64,000 bases of DNA from positions 434,001 to 498,000 of the forward strand of contig JBGSIC010000029.1 in assembly GCA_041751875.1 (NCBI GenBank). Direction: 5' to 3'. Source of the DNA: JBGSIC01 sp041751875. Lineage in GTDB: Bacteria > Bdellovibrionota > FAC87 > UBA2466 > JACKAF01. The notes under the pieces are model-generated. The model did not search any database, was not told where the DNA came from, and was given only the letters and a program-made list of their open reading frames with translations. Shown here in pieces: positions 8,430 through 16,685 of this stretch; position 1 is the stretch's first letter, and each line of letters starts with the position of its first letter. Both the position numbers and the translations under genes were made by a program.

Positions 8430-9353
8430 CTACTTTTTAAAGTAGGCGACCGTTTGGGCGACCAGATTCTGGTCATCGGAACCCGAAATGTCAAAAGTGT
8501 CTGCCCCCAGCCAGCGTCGCTCGCCGCGTTCCGCGGATCTCCCTAAAAATGCCCGTAATTTCCAATGCTTACCTTTGTCTTCCGAGCGTGCGTAAACTCC
8601 CAGCGGTAGGGTACAGCCCCCATCCAACCCACGCAGCACCAAGCGTTCCATTTCGGTGGCGCGCGCGCAAAGGGGATCGTGCAGCTCTTTGAGAGCGTCA
8701 GCCAGCGGAGACTCGACATGCGCGCGGGTTTCTACCGCCAGAGCCCCCTGTCCTGGTGCAGGAATATAAACTTCAGGGTCCAGGGCCAGTGATTCCAGGC
8801 CTTCCAACTTCAACCCTAAGCGACGCAAGCCTGCTTCCGCCAGGACGGTGCCCCCGTATTCCCCCTTTCTGACCTTTTCAATTCGCGTGGGAACATTTCC
8901 CCGAATGGGTTTGAATATAAGATCTTTCCTCTGTGTCCAAAGTTGAGCTTCGCGGCGCAGGGAGCTGGTTCCAATCAGGGTTCCTTGCTTAAGCGACAAG
9001 GGTTGCGACCTATCCAAAAACGCGGGAGAAAAAATTAAAACATCGCGGTTACTTTCCCGCGGAGGGATTGCACTAATTTTCAGTCCCTTCGGTAGACGAG
9101 TCGGAACATCCTTTAGGGAGTGGACTGCTAAATCAATTTCGCCTGCGAGAAGGGCGTCTTCTAGTTGTTTGGTGAAAAGTCCTGGAACGGTATCTTCCAT
9201 TTGGTACAGAGGATGCTCTCGGTTTTTATCTCCTGAACTATCGAGTTCTATGAGTTCACAAGAGATTCCCTGAGCCGCGAGCGCATTTTGGATCTGTCTT
9301 GACTGGGTAAGAGCCAGATCGCTTCGGCGGGTTCCTAGACGGTAAATCATCAT
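8430..9353 (-). CDS. hemC: Porphobilinogen deaminase (hydroxymethylbilane synthase)
   Basis: 307 residues. It polymerises four porphobilinogens to hydroxymethylbilane. The N-terminal 'LGTRRSDLAL' and 'HSLKDVPT' motifs are typical, as is 'RGNVPTR'. The dipyrromethane cofactor would attach to C247 in 'GLDGGCTLPLG'. Two consecutive ATG codons (9353 and 9350) follow AAAAGGG, and either could be the start. The gene lies 13 bases after hemA. Confidence 0.96.
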   Translation of the reverse strand: MMIYRLGTRRSDLALTQSRQIQNALAAQGISCELIELDSSGDKNREHPLYQMEDTVPGLFTKQLEDALLAGEIDLAVHSLKDVPTRLPKGLKISAIPPRESNRDVLIFSPAFLDRSQPLSLKQGTLIGTSSLRREAQLWTQRKDLIFKPIRGNVPTRIEKVRKGEYGGTVLAEAGLRRLGLKLEGLESLALDPEVYIPAPGQGALAVETRAHVESPLADALKELHDPLCARATEMERLVLRGLDGGCTLPLGVYARSEDKGKHWKLRAFLGRSAERGERRWLGADTFDISGSDDQNLVAQTVAYFKK

Positions 9354-9366
9354 CCCTTTTACTTCT

Positions 9367-10593
9367 TTATAGAGGGGGCGCTGTTTCAGGTGAAGTCTGA
9401 GACGCGCGCCTTAAGATACTTCGAAGGTGTTCACGCGAATGGTGAAGATTTTTAAGGACGAGGCTGCGAGCCCATTTGCTTAAGTCTTGAAGCTGTTCTT
9501 GTGCGACCCATTTTTGGAGCTCGGCTACCGCATCCTTAAGAGCGGCCTCAAATTGCGGAGCGACTTCGTTAAAGTCTCTTAATAGAGGAGCTTCTTTTTG
9601 CTCCAGATAGAACTCTCTGAGTGCCTTTTCGATGATGGAAGTCGCTTCATTCACCGCAACTTGGCGCAGATCTTCATTCTCCCTCGCCTCAACAGCGAGG
9701 TTTTCAAGCGGAATAATTTCCACGCCCGGCGGAACAGCGCAGGTGGTTTCGATGTCGGGTGGAGCCGCGAAATCAAAAAGCAGGCGTCTGCCTTCATTGA
9801 GTTTGTTGAGGAAACTAGAATCAAAAAGAGTTTCAGAAGCGGCGGTTGCGGTAAAAAAGTGGCTGAAACGCAAAGGATTTTGGATGAAGGCATCCAAGCT
9901 CAATATTTCCGTACCCTTGGATTCAGGAATCTGTGCGAGGCGTTGGGGAGTGCGGTTTACCCAAGTAATAGGACAACCAGGCGCATTTTTTTCGAGCCAG
10001 TTGCGAACCAGGATACAAATAGGGCTCGTGCCGACCAATACCGCCTGTTCGAGAGGGACTTCGGTAAGCTGGTGCTTTAATCGCTCTATTCCCAGGCTCG
10101 CGACGGAAACCGAGTTCTGTCCAATGGAAGTTTGAGTTCGCACGGCTTTCGCGGTTTCGAAAGCAAACTGAAAAGCGCGATGAAGGGGACGGCCGAGGGG
10201 GAGACCGTGGTCCTGCGTCCAGGCGAGCGACTCCTTTAGCTGCCCTAGAATCTGGGGTTCCCCAATCACCATCGACTCCAGCGAACTTGCCACACGGGCA
10301 ATGTGCCGGACAGCCGATTTTCCCTCGAAGTGAAAGCCTTGATAAAACGTTTGAACGGGCAATCCTAAGTAGGCGAAAAGCCGTGCCCAAAGGTGAGAGG
10401 TATCAGCGAAGTGGTCGCGGGCGGTGGTGTAAAACTCGACGCGATTGCAGGTGTGAAGATAAACGAGATCCTGAAAACCCAGAGCGAGAATTTCACGCAC
10501 GGTTTCGGGCCGCTGTTCGAGCGGGACAAAGAGCTGGCTTCTTAGCGAAGCCGGGCTACGTCTGTAATCGGTTCCCCAGACATGAATCGGCAT
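9367..10593 (-). CDS. hemA: Glutamyl-tRNA reductase, divergent
   Basis: 408 residues, first gene of the haem operon. It reduces glutamyl-tRNA(Glu) to glutamate-1-semialdehyde with NADPH. The catalytic cysteine is C49 in 'LHTCNRVEFY'. The strong signature 'ESMVIGEPQILGQLK' is at 106-120. Two family motifs are altered. The N-terminal GxxHxxAP-type segment reads 'GTDYRRSPASLR', without the usual histidine. The nucleotide-binding GAGxMG loop reads 'LVGTSPICILV'. The adenine-side 'NRTPQRL' is kept. AAGGG directly abuts the ATG with essentially no spacer, so translation could be weak. Confidence 0.93.
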   Translation of the reverse strand: MPIHVWGTDYRRSPASLRSQLFVPLEQRPETVREILALGFQDLVYLHTCNRVEFYTTARDHFADTSHLWARLFAYLGLPVQTFYQGFHFEGKSAVRHIARVASSLESMVIGEPQILGQLKESLAWTQDHGLPLGRPLHRAFQFAFETAKAVRTQTSIGQNSVSVASLGIERLKHQLTEVPLEQAVLVGTSPICILVRNWLEKNAPGCPITWVNRTPQRLAQIPESKGTEILSLDAFIQNPLRFSHFFTATAASETLFDSSFLNKLNEGRRLLFDFAAPPDIETTCAVPPGVEIIPLENLAVEARENEDLRQVAVNEATSIIEKALREFYLEQKEAPLLRDFNEVAPQFEAALKDAVAELQKWVAQEQLQDLSKWARSLVLKNLHHSREHLRSILRRASQTSPETAPPL

Positions 10594-10643
10594 CCCTTCA
10601 CTATAATGCCGATGGCGTGGGGATTGTCACATCTTTGTAACAG

Positions 10644-10660
10644 CTCAGACGGCGTCTGAG
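10644..10660. repeat. 7-bp hairpin between the HEAT-repeat gene and hemA
   Basis: CTCAGAC and GTCTGAG are perfect complements around a three-base loop. It lies in the 103-base gap downstream of the HEAT-repeat gene and upstream of hemA. No T-run follows on the minus strand, so it may be a weak terminator, an operator, or part of the hemA leader. Confidence 0.4.
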
Positions 10661-10696
10661 GCTGGAAAGAGAGGCTAAGCAAGGCTGGGCGGGCAG

Positions 10697-11830
10697 CTAC
10701 TTCTTCGCTGCGGGAAGACGCTCATACCACTTCTCCCACTTGGTGTAGTCATTGGGAGCAAAATGTTCACCCGAAATGCGGCGCAGGACTGCGTACGCGG
10801 GGCCTGACTGGTTAGGCTGCTGGCTTTTTAGTAGGGCGACAATCGTCGGGACCTTTGAGAGCGCCGCGACTTTGGCGGCTTCCGCTTTGTCGCCTGGCCG
10901 ATTTAGCACGGCGGAGAGTAGAAAAATGGCTTTAGAACGGTCGGTGACGAGCGGGTAGTCGATAACCGGTACAAGGGGTTTAACCGGAATAGTGATATCG
11001 GTGCGAAATTCAGCAATGTCGCCTAGCACGCGAAGGGCGTTGTTGCGAACCAAGGAATCGGGATCCTGAATGCGATCCATCATGAGCGAAACAACCTGGT
11101 TCCCGTCTTTTAGATAGGCCAGCAAGAAAGCCGCTGCCGCACGTTTGTCGCCATCTTTGTCTTTGGTCAGCACGTTTATCAAAGCCGTTTTGTTGGGTTC
11201 CACTTCTTTTTTGAAAAGGTCACCGAAGGGTTTCAATTTCGCGTGATTGTGTCCGAACAAGCAGTGGTAAGCGCCTTCACAATCAATTTTTTGTTCTTCC
11301 AGTACGCCTTGATCTGCTAAAGAGAGAGCGGTTTCCTGGTACTCATACCACTTAGCTAACAAGTTTTTCGGATCAGCAAAAGTTTCCTTGGGTTGGGGAA
11401 GAAAAGGCATGCGACGAGAGACATCGTTTTTTTCTACTACGTCCAAAGTGATCCGGATGGCTAGGTTGCCTGGCTCGATGTACTGCATGATCGACCATTC
11501 GGCGAAAGCGAGCTTGAAATGATCAACAATCTTTTTCGTGATGGATTTTTGAAGGACGTCGGCAGCGGGATCACCGGTGACGCCCATACGGAGCCAGTTG
11601 TCTAAATCTTTCCCCAAAAGTTTTCTTACTTTCGGCTCATCAATTTTCGCGCTACCAAAAGTATCCAGCGAGGCGATGTAAGGTGTGGGTTCTTCGAGAG
11701 TCGGCGCTTTCTTCGCAGGAGATTTTTCTTCTTTTCTCTTAACCGCAGACGGAGCCGGAAAAGAATCTTCTGCGATAAGCGAAACACTGGCGAGAAGCGT
11801 GCAACAAAGCACGATGATAAGAGAATTCAT
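10697..11830 (-). CDS. Exported HEAT-repeat-like protein
   Basis: About 377 residues from the ATG at 11830. That start places a clean Sec signal peptide (MNSLIIVLCCTLLASVSLIA) at the N-terminus; the longer ORF adds 41 residues that look non-coding. After a lysine/proline linker, the C-terminal half is helical with HEAT-like units. Examples are 'DKRAAAAFLLAYL', 'DPDSLVRNNALRVLGDIAE' and 'DRSKAIFLLSAVL', the aspartate-valine-arginine turn being typical. A 'CEGAYHCLFG' pair of cysteines could form a disulfide. No enzyme motif is seen; a periplasmic scaffold or adaptor role is inference. Confidence 0.85.
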   Translation of the reverse strand: MNSLIIVLCCTLLASVSLIAEDSFPAPSAVKRKEEKSPAKKAPTLEEPTPYIASLDTFGSAKIDEPKVRKLLGKDLDNWLRMGVTGDPAADVLQKSITKKIVDHFKLAFAEWSIMQYIEPGNLAIRITLDVVEKNDVSRRMPFLPQPKETFADPKNLLAKWYEYQETALSLADQGVLEEQKIDCEGAYHCLFGHNHAKLKPFGDLFKKEVEPNKTALINVLTKDKDGDKRAAAAFLLAYLKDGNQVVSLMMDRIQDPDSLVRNNALRVLGDIAEFRTDITIPVKPLVPVIDYPLVTDRSKAIFLLSAVLNRPGDKAEAAKVAALSKVPTIVALLKSQQPNQSGPAYAVLRRISGEHFAPNDYTKWEKWYERLPAAKK

Positions 11831-11902
11831 CCTTTTATTGTAACACGACTTAAAGGATGAGCCGATCGGTTGCCGCGCAGAGACAAAGGGATAGTTGTAA
11901 GC

Positions 11903-11942
11903 AAAAAAAAGCCCTGAAGCGTTGAAGCTCCAGGGCTTTAAA
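11903..11942 (-). terminator. Rho-independent terminator
   Basis: On the minus strand AAAGCCCTG and CAGGGCTTT pair around a short loop and are followed by a run of eight T. It sits 35 bases beyond the stop of the beta-barrel-like gene. The A-run on the other side would also allow weak termination on the plus strand. Confidence 0.9.
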
Positions 11943-11976
11943 ATCCGTGTCACCTTTTGAAAGTGACTACGACGCT

Positions 11977-12870
11977 TTACAGCGTGGCCTGAAAGACCAG
12001 CTGGAAAGCACCACCGCCGGTGGGTTTCAACGCACCGTCGTCATTTCCCGTGCTCAAAGGATCGGAAACATAGGCCACTCCGATCGATTGGTTTTCCGTA
12101 AGTCCGTACATCAACTCGGGCCACGTCCACAGGTCGAAGGTCCACTTGCTCTTTCCCAAGTACACACGGCTGAGGCTCTGGTGAAAGAAAATGGGTAAGG
12201 ACAAAGTGAGCCTCGGAGCTAATGTAATCGTCGGGATCAAATAGATCCGGTTTTCAAAAGCCGGGTTCGCCGCAGCATCCACACCCGCACCATTTCCCGC
12301 CCGGTTGTATAAATGAACAATGGGTACTAAGGAAGCCGTTACGCTCAGGGTCTCTGAAAACTTCTTCGTTAAGTTGAGGTAGTTGCGGACGACCGTGACC
12401 ATCCCATTTTCACGAGCAGACGATTTAGTCGGCACATAAAGACGATTTTCAAAACCCAAGCTCCACGTTTCATCGGGGCTGTTCCAGATATTGGCGACTT
12501 TGGTACGCAAAAAACCATCTTGAGCCACAACGTCCTTACCGCCATTAGCTTGGTAAACGTTCGTGTTGAAAGACTGGTTATAGGCCATTCCCACCTTGGG
12601 CGAAAGTTGCACCCCAAGCTCAACAGAGTTCTGGGTGCCGATGCCGTCGACGCCATTGCTGTCTGCCGCATCAGGATAGTAAGAAGGTCGGATATCAATC
12701 GAGCCGGTGATAAACGGACCATCAAAAGCAGATGACGTCGTTGAAGTGGACAAGGGCGCAGGGCCCACGACCGCTGGCGATTGAGTGCTTGAGGTCGACG
12801 GGGCGCCCAGCGCCAAGACCGTCAAGGTCAGCGAGACGAGACTAAGAGACAGTAACCAGTTCGTACGCAT
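11977..12870 (-). CDS. Exported outer-membrane beta-barrel-like protein
   Basis: About 297 residues from the ATG at 12870, which has AGGAG eight bases upstream; the upstream ATG at 12903 lacks this. A Sec signal peptide ends near 'LALG', followed by a serine/threonine/proline-rich linker. The rest shows alternating strands typical of an outer-membrane barrel. Examples are 'NSVELGVQLSPKVGMAYNQSF', split here by turns, and 'WSLGFENRLYVP', ending in 'GAFQLVFQATL' with aromatic/hydrophobic alternation toward the C-terminus. I do not recognise a specific family. It is monocistronic, with a strong terminator behind it. Confidence 0.82.
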   Translation of the reverse strand: MRTNWLLSLSLVSLTLTVLALGAPSTSSTQSPAVVGPAPLSTSTTSSAFDGPFITGSIDIRPSYYPDAADSNGVDGIGTQNSVELGVQLSPKVGMAYNQSFNTNVYQANGGKDVVAQDGFLRTKVANIWNSPDETWSLGFENRLYVPTKSSARENGMVTVVRNYLNLTKKFSETLSVTASLVPIVHLYNRAGNGAGVDAAANPAFENRIYLIPTITLAPRLTLSLPIFFHQSLSRVYLGKSKWTFDLWTWPELMYGLTENQSIGVAYVSDPLSTGNDDGALKPTGGGAFQLVFQATL

Positions 12871-13159
12871 ACTATCGACTCCTAACAGTTGTAGTTTTCC
12901 CAACCCCCAAAAAGAAGGCTAGTGACTACCGTGGGTGGAAATTGAAGTAAAGTGCGACTTTATACCACGCGTCACAGCAGCGGATCAAGATAACGACGGG
13001 CTCAGCCTAAACTAAGCCAAAAACACCAAAGATATTAAATAGCTACCGCACGTTTTCTTAAGTACATGATTTGTTGTAGTTTTTTTCAGTTGGTCGCGCG
13101 GAAGGCCGCTGTTGCGGGAAAGGTTTACACGCTGAGGTGATGCCTGTACTGGAGAGGCA
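12871..13159. other. Divergent intergenic region
   Basis: 289 bases separate the barrel-like gene (minus) from the DUF255 gene (plus). No ORF with a ribosome-binding site is seen. It must hold promoters for both genes, but I could not assign -35/-10 boxes with confidence. Confidence 0.5.
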
Positions 13160-15211
13160 GTGAAAAAAGATTTCAAAAACCGCCTTGTCCGTGAAACCAG
13201 TCCCTATCTCCTGCAACACGCCCGCAACCCAGTCGACTGGTACGCCTGGGGTGAAGAGGCACGGGGACGCGCAAAGCGCGAGAATCGCCCCATATTTTTA
13301 TCGGTGGGTTACGCCGCTTGCCACTGGTGTCACGTGATGGAAAAGGAAAGTTTTGAAGACGAGGCGACTGCGGAACTGATGAACCAAAATTTCATCTGTA
13401 TCAAGGTCGATCGTGAAGAGCGTCCCGATATTGACGCTATTTACATGAGCGCCGTCATGGCGATGACTCGCCACGGAGGGTGGCCGATGTCGGTGTTTCT
13501 GACGCCAGACCTGAAACCGTTTTATGGAGGTACCTACTTTCCACCGGAGGATCGCATGGGGATGCCGAGCTTCAAAAAAGTTCTGCTCGGCGTGGCTAAT
13601 GCATGGAAAACAAAACGGCAGGAAGTTTTGAAATCTGCTGACGAGTTCACACAAGCACTCGTTCAAATCGGGGACATGCATGCACACGGAGAGAAGGCAG
13701 ATCTCTCGCTTATTGATGCCGCTCTCGTTCAGTACGAGCAACTTTTCGATAAAGAGCATGGTGGCTTTGGACATGCCCCGAAATTTTTCCATTCGATGGA
13801 TTTGCGTGTGTGTTTGCGAGCGGTTCGACGCGGAAAAAAGGGTGCTCCGTTGCCGGTTGTGACGCTTACTTTGAATGCGTTGGCCGCAGGTGGCATTTAC
13901 GATCAACTGGGCGGCGGATTTCACCGCTATTCTACCGATGCCGAATGGCGTGTTCCGCACTTTGAAAAAATGCTTTACGACAACGCGTTACTCTCTCAGC
14001 TCTATTTGGAAGCGTTTCAGTACACAGGCGACAGCCGCTACCTTCAAACCGCGCGCGAGACATTGGATTATGTTTTGCGCGAAATGACCGCGAAGGAGGG
14101 AGCTTTCTACGCAACCCAGGATGCCGATACGGACGGAGTTGAGGGGAAGTTCTACGTTTGGCAGAAAGCAGAGATTGAAGCCATTCTGGGGCTCGAGGAC
14201 GGCGAAAAATTTTGCCAGCTTTTCAATGTAACAGCCGAAGGAAATTGGGAAGGCCACAACATTCTCTATCGCGATCCCAACCGGGATTGGATGAAAGAAT
14301 GGGACTGGGACGTTACGAAATTTAACCCCTGGTTGAGCCGCTGCCGGCAGAAGCTCTACGGCGCGCGGGAAACACGTACCCAACCTTTTCGCGACGAGAA
14401 GATTTTGGTTTCTTGGAACGGCCTGATGATTACGTCGATGGCCAAGGCTTACCAGCTCACGGGCGATCCGCAGTATTTAAATGCCGCTCAAGGGGCAGCT
14501 TCTTTTATTCGGGAGCAAATGTGGAAAATTGCTGATTCAGGATCTACCGGGCTCTTGCACTCCTATAAAGATGGGCAGCCGCGGTTTAACGCTTACCTTG
14601 ATGACTACGCGAATTTAGTGGAGGCACTTGTGGTGCTCTACGAAACCGATCTCGATGTGGATTGGTTAGTATGGGCCAAAGATCTCGGTGATTTCATCGT
14701 AGGAAATTTTTGGGATGAGCGCTCCGACTCATTCTTTTTTACCAGTCGAGACCACGAAAAACTCATCACCCGCACGCGCGAGTACCAAGACGGGGCGACT
14801 CCTTCGGCGGCGGCGATGGCCGTTACTGCTCTCTTGCACCTTGGAAAACTCACGGAGAATAAAAAGTATCTTGAAATTGTAGAGCGCGGTTTAACGGGCG
14901 CGTATCCCATGATGAAGCAACATCCTACTTCCGCTGGACAGATGCTCGTGGCGCTTGACGCCTATTTTCACCCTGTGGAACTTGCGATCACAGAAGGGGA
15001 AGAAGAAGAGATGCTTTGGTCGGTGGCGCGAAAAGCGTTCTTGCCGGGAGCTATCCTGGCTTCGACCAAGTCGGGAGAAAAAATGATTCCCTGGGTGGAG
15101 GGAAAAAAAGCGGTCGATGGAAAAGCGGCGGCTTATGTTTGTCAAAACTACAGCTGCCAGGCTCCCACACTCTCGGCACCCGATCTGGAAAAGCTATGCC
15201 AGACTTTGTGA
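13160..15211 (+). CDS. Thioredoxin-fold DUF255 protein (YyaL/SPATA20 type)
   Basis: 683 residues, the usual length of this family. Translation starts at GTG with GGAGAG just upstream. The N-terminal thioredoxin-like domain begins 'NPVDWYAWGEEA' and has the conserved 'YAACHWCHVMEKESF' with C54-x-x-C57. The remaining part is an (alpha/alpha)6-barrel-like region seen as 'LGGGFHRYSTDAEWRVPHFE' and 'KILVSWNGLMITSMA'. The family is widespread, and its reaction is not firmly established; sugar-epimerase-like folds have been noted. No signal peptide is present. The Rieske gene begins inside its last codons. Confidence 0.93.
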   Translation: MKKDFKNRLVRETSPYLLQHARNPVDWYAWGEEARGRAKRENRPIFLSVGYAACHWCHVMEKESFEDEATAELMNQNFICIKVDREERPDIDAIYMSAVMAMTRHGGWPMSVFLTPDLKPFYGGTYFPPEDRMGMPSFKKVLLGVANAWKTKRQEVLKSADEFTQALVQIGDMHAHGEKADLSLIDAALVQYEQLFDKEHGGFGHAPKFFHSMDLRVCLRAVRRGKKGAPLPVVTLTLNALAAGGIYDQLGGGFHRYSTDAEWRVPHFEKMLYDNALLSQLYLEAFQYTGDSRYLQTARETLDYVLREMTAKEGAFYATQDADTDGVEGKFYVWQKAEIEAILGLEDGEKFCQLFNVTAEGNWEGHNILYRDPNRDWMKEWDWDVTKFNPWLSRCRQKLYGARETRTQPFRDEKILVSWNGLMITSMAKAYQLTGDPQYLNAAQGAASFIREQMWKIADSGSTGLLHSYKDGQPRFNAYLDDYANLVEALVVLYETDLDVDWLVWAKDLGDFIVGNFWDERSDSFFFTSRDHEKLITRTREYQDGATPSAAAMAVTALLHLGKLTENKKYLEIVERGLTGAYPMMKQHPTSAGQMLVALDAYFHPVELAITEGEEEEMLWSVARKAFLPGAILASTKSGEKMIPWVEGKKAVDGKAAAYVCQNYSCQAPTLSAPDLEKLCQTL

Positions 15212-15510
15212 CGGTTGCTCGCCTCACCGATTTTGATTCGCCCGATGAAGGCCTATTCGTGGAAGCGCAAGGAAAACAGCTCGCGCTCTTTAGAATTGGC
15301 GACCGCGTTTATGCCATTGATGAGAAGTGCCCGCATCGAGCGGGTCCTTTGTCCGAAGGACAGATAATCGGGTTGGAAGTGCGTTGCCCATGGCACGGCG
15401 CCCGCTTTAGTCTAGAAACGGGAAAAGCCTTGTGCGCGCCCGGCTACAAAGATATCCGCTCCTACCCGGTAGAAGTTGTGGGCGATGAGATTCGCGTTGA
15501 TCTCGCCTAG
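15196..15510 (+). CDS. Rieske [2Fe-2S] ferredoxin (NirD/BphF-like)
   Basis: 104 residues from the ATG at 15196, which overlaps the DUF255 gene by 16 bases in another frame. Both Rieske cluster motifs are intact: 'CPHRAG' (C-x-H) and 'CPWHGARF' (C-x2-H), 18 residues apart. The size and absence of a membrane helix fit a soluble electron carrier for an oxygenase or reductase. No partner oxygenase is adjacent. Coupling to the DUF255 gene suggests a joint redox role, which is inference. The stop overlaps that of the convergent CAP gene. Confidence 0.93.
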   Translation: MPDFVTVARLTDFDSPDEGLFVEAQGKQLALFRIGDRVYAIDEKCPHRAGPLSEGQIIGLEVRCPWHGARFSLETGKALCAPGYKDIRSYPVEVVGDEIRVDLA

Positions 15511-16226
15511 TTGAGTTTGCCAAAAAACGCGACGTGCGAGGTTCTGTCCGGGCACATCCCTACGCCCACGCGATCAAACTTTCCATCCGTCCAGCGACCA
15601 TCCATTTTATGAAAGCCCCGCATGAGCATGTTGTGACCACTGCCTCCCAAGGGGTCGCCGGTGCCGCCGTTAGTTTTTGTGCCCCATTTAACTTTTTCTT
15701 TTCCCCAGCCAAACACTGCATCTTCGGGAGTGGCATACTCCCCCGCCCAGTTGTCCCAGGCGAGTCCTCGAAAACCATTTTCACTGGCCCTTACATTTCC
15801 CCATTTTCCGTTCATCGTGTGGCCGTGGTTGCATTTGGCTTGGGTCGCAGCCTGCATCAGATTAGGATCCACAATGAGAGAACTTAAGCCGTTAAGTCTA
15901 CGCCACTCGTTAATCGCTAAAACCATTCTTTCTTGATCGTTGTTCAAGGGAGTCTTGAGTAGCTGAAAAACGCCCTCTTTTTCCTGACGTGCTTTCATTT
16001 CCGCAAGCTGCGCCGGTGTGAAAAGGAGTGTCGCTTGCGAACCGCGATGGGCGATGGGATCGTTAATGGTGACAAGATTTCCACTTGCGAGAGGGCGAGG
16101 GGCTCCATTGCTGGTTACTGCACTCCGCGTGCTGTGGGAATAGTTGTGCCCTCGGCCGCGTCGTTCTGCTGAAGCGGGGGTGAGGATGAACAAAGACATA
16201 AAGAGTAGAGTAGCGAAGATTTTCAT
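15507..16226 (-). CDS. Exported CAP/SCP-domain protein
   Basis: About 239 residues from the ATG at 16226, with GGGAGAGG upstream and an immediate signal peptide ending 'TPASA'. A basic, serine-rich linker follows. The C-terminal half has a CAP/PR-1 pattern: 'VLAINEWRRLNGLSSLIVDPNL', interrupted here only by my spacing, then 'QAKCNHGHTMNG', 'ASENGFRG' and 'SGHNMLM'. The metal-binding-type histidines and the SGHxxxM motif are those of the family. CAP proteins are often extracellular, with diverse roles. A second CAP protein is encoded at 53430-53924. Confidence 0.88.
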   Translation of the reverse strand: MKIFATLLFMSLFILTPASAERRGRGHNYSHSTRSAVTSNGAPRPLASGNLVTINDPIAHRGSQATLLFTPAQLAEMKARQEKEGVFQLLKTPLNNDQERMVLAINEWRRLNGLSSLIVDPNLMQAATQAKCNHGHTMNGKWGNVRASENGFRGLAWDNWAGEYATPEDAVFGWGKEKVKWGTKTNGGTGDPLGGSGHNMLMRGFHKMDGRWTDGKFDRVGVGMCPDRTSHVAFFGKLN

Positions 16227-16295
16227 GAAACCTCTCCCGAGCAATGGAGTTTTTATTGAATGCACTAAAGGGTATCGCGGTACAATCTATTATCC

Positions 16296-16685
16296 ATGAA
16301 GGTTCCTCTTAGCGAAATTGTTTTCTCTTTTGCGCGTAGCTCCGGACCGGGTGGGCAGAACGTGAATAAGGTCAATTCCAAGGCTGTTTTGAAGTGGAAC
16401 GTGCGTGACACAAATTATTTGCCTGAAAGCGTCAGGATGCGTTTTTTGGACCGTTTCTCCAATCGTGTGAATCAGGAAGGGGAGGTGGTTTTGAGTTGCG
16501 ATATGTATCGTGACCAAAAGCGCAATAAAGAAGAGTGTATCCAGCGGCTAGAGCAAATGATCGCGCAAGTCGCACGCCCCCCCAAGCGCCGCAAACCCAC
16601 GAAACCTTCCAAGGCGTCCAAAAATCGAAGGTTAGATTCAAAAAAACGCCAGGGCGAAAAAAAACAGATGCGAAAGATTGAGTGA
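16296..16685 (+). CDS. arfB: Alternative ribosome-rescue factor ArfB (release-factor GGQ domain)
   Basis: 129 residues. The catalytic GGQ is at 19-21 in 'RSSGPGGQNVNKVNSK', with no codon-recognition domain, as in ArfB/YaeJ. The C-terminus is strongly basic (runs of K and R after residue 95), the tail that enters the mRNA channel of stalled ribosomes. The function from family knowledge is peptidyl-tRNA hydrolysis on non-stop ribosomes. It is transcribed divergently from the CAP gene. The convergent S9 peptidase begins at the next base. Confidence 0.93.
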   Translation: MKVPLSEIVFSFARSSGPGGQNVNKVNSKAVLKWNVRDTNYLPESVRMRFLDRFSNRVNQEGEVVLSCDMYRDQKRNKEECIQRLEQMIAQVARPPKRRKPTKPSKASKNRRLDSKKRQGEKKQMRKIE

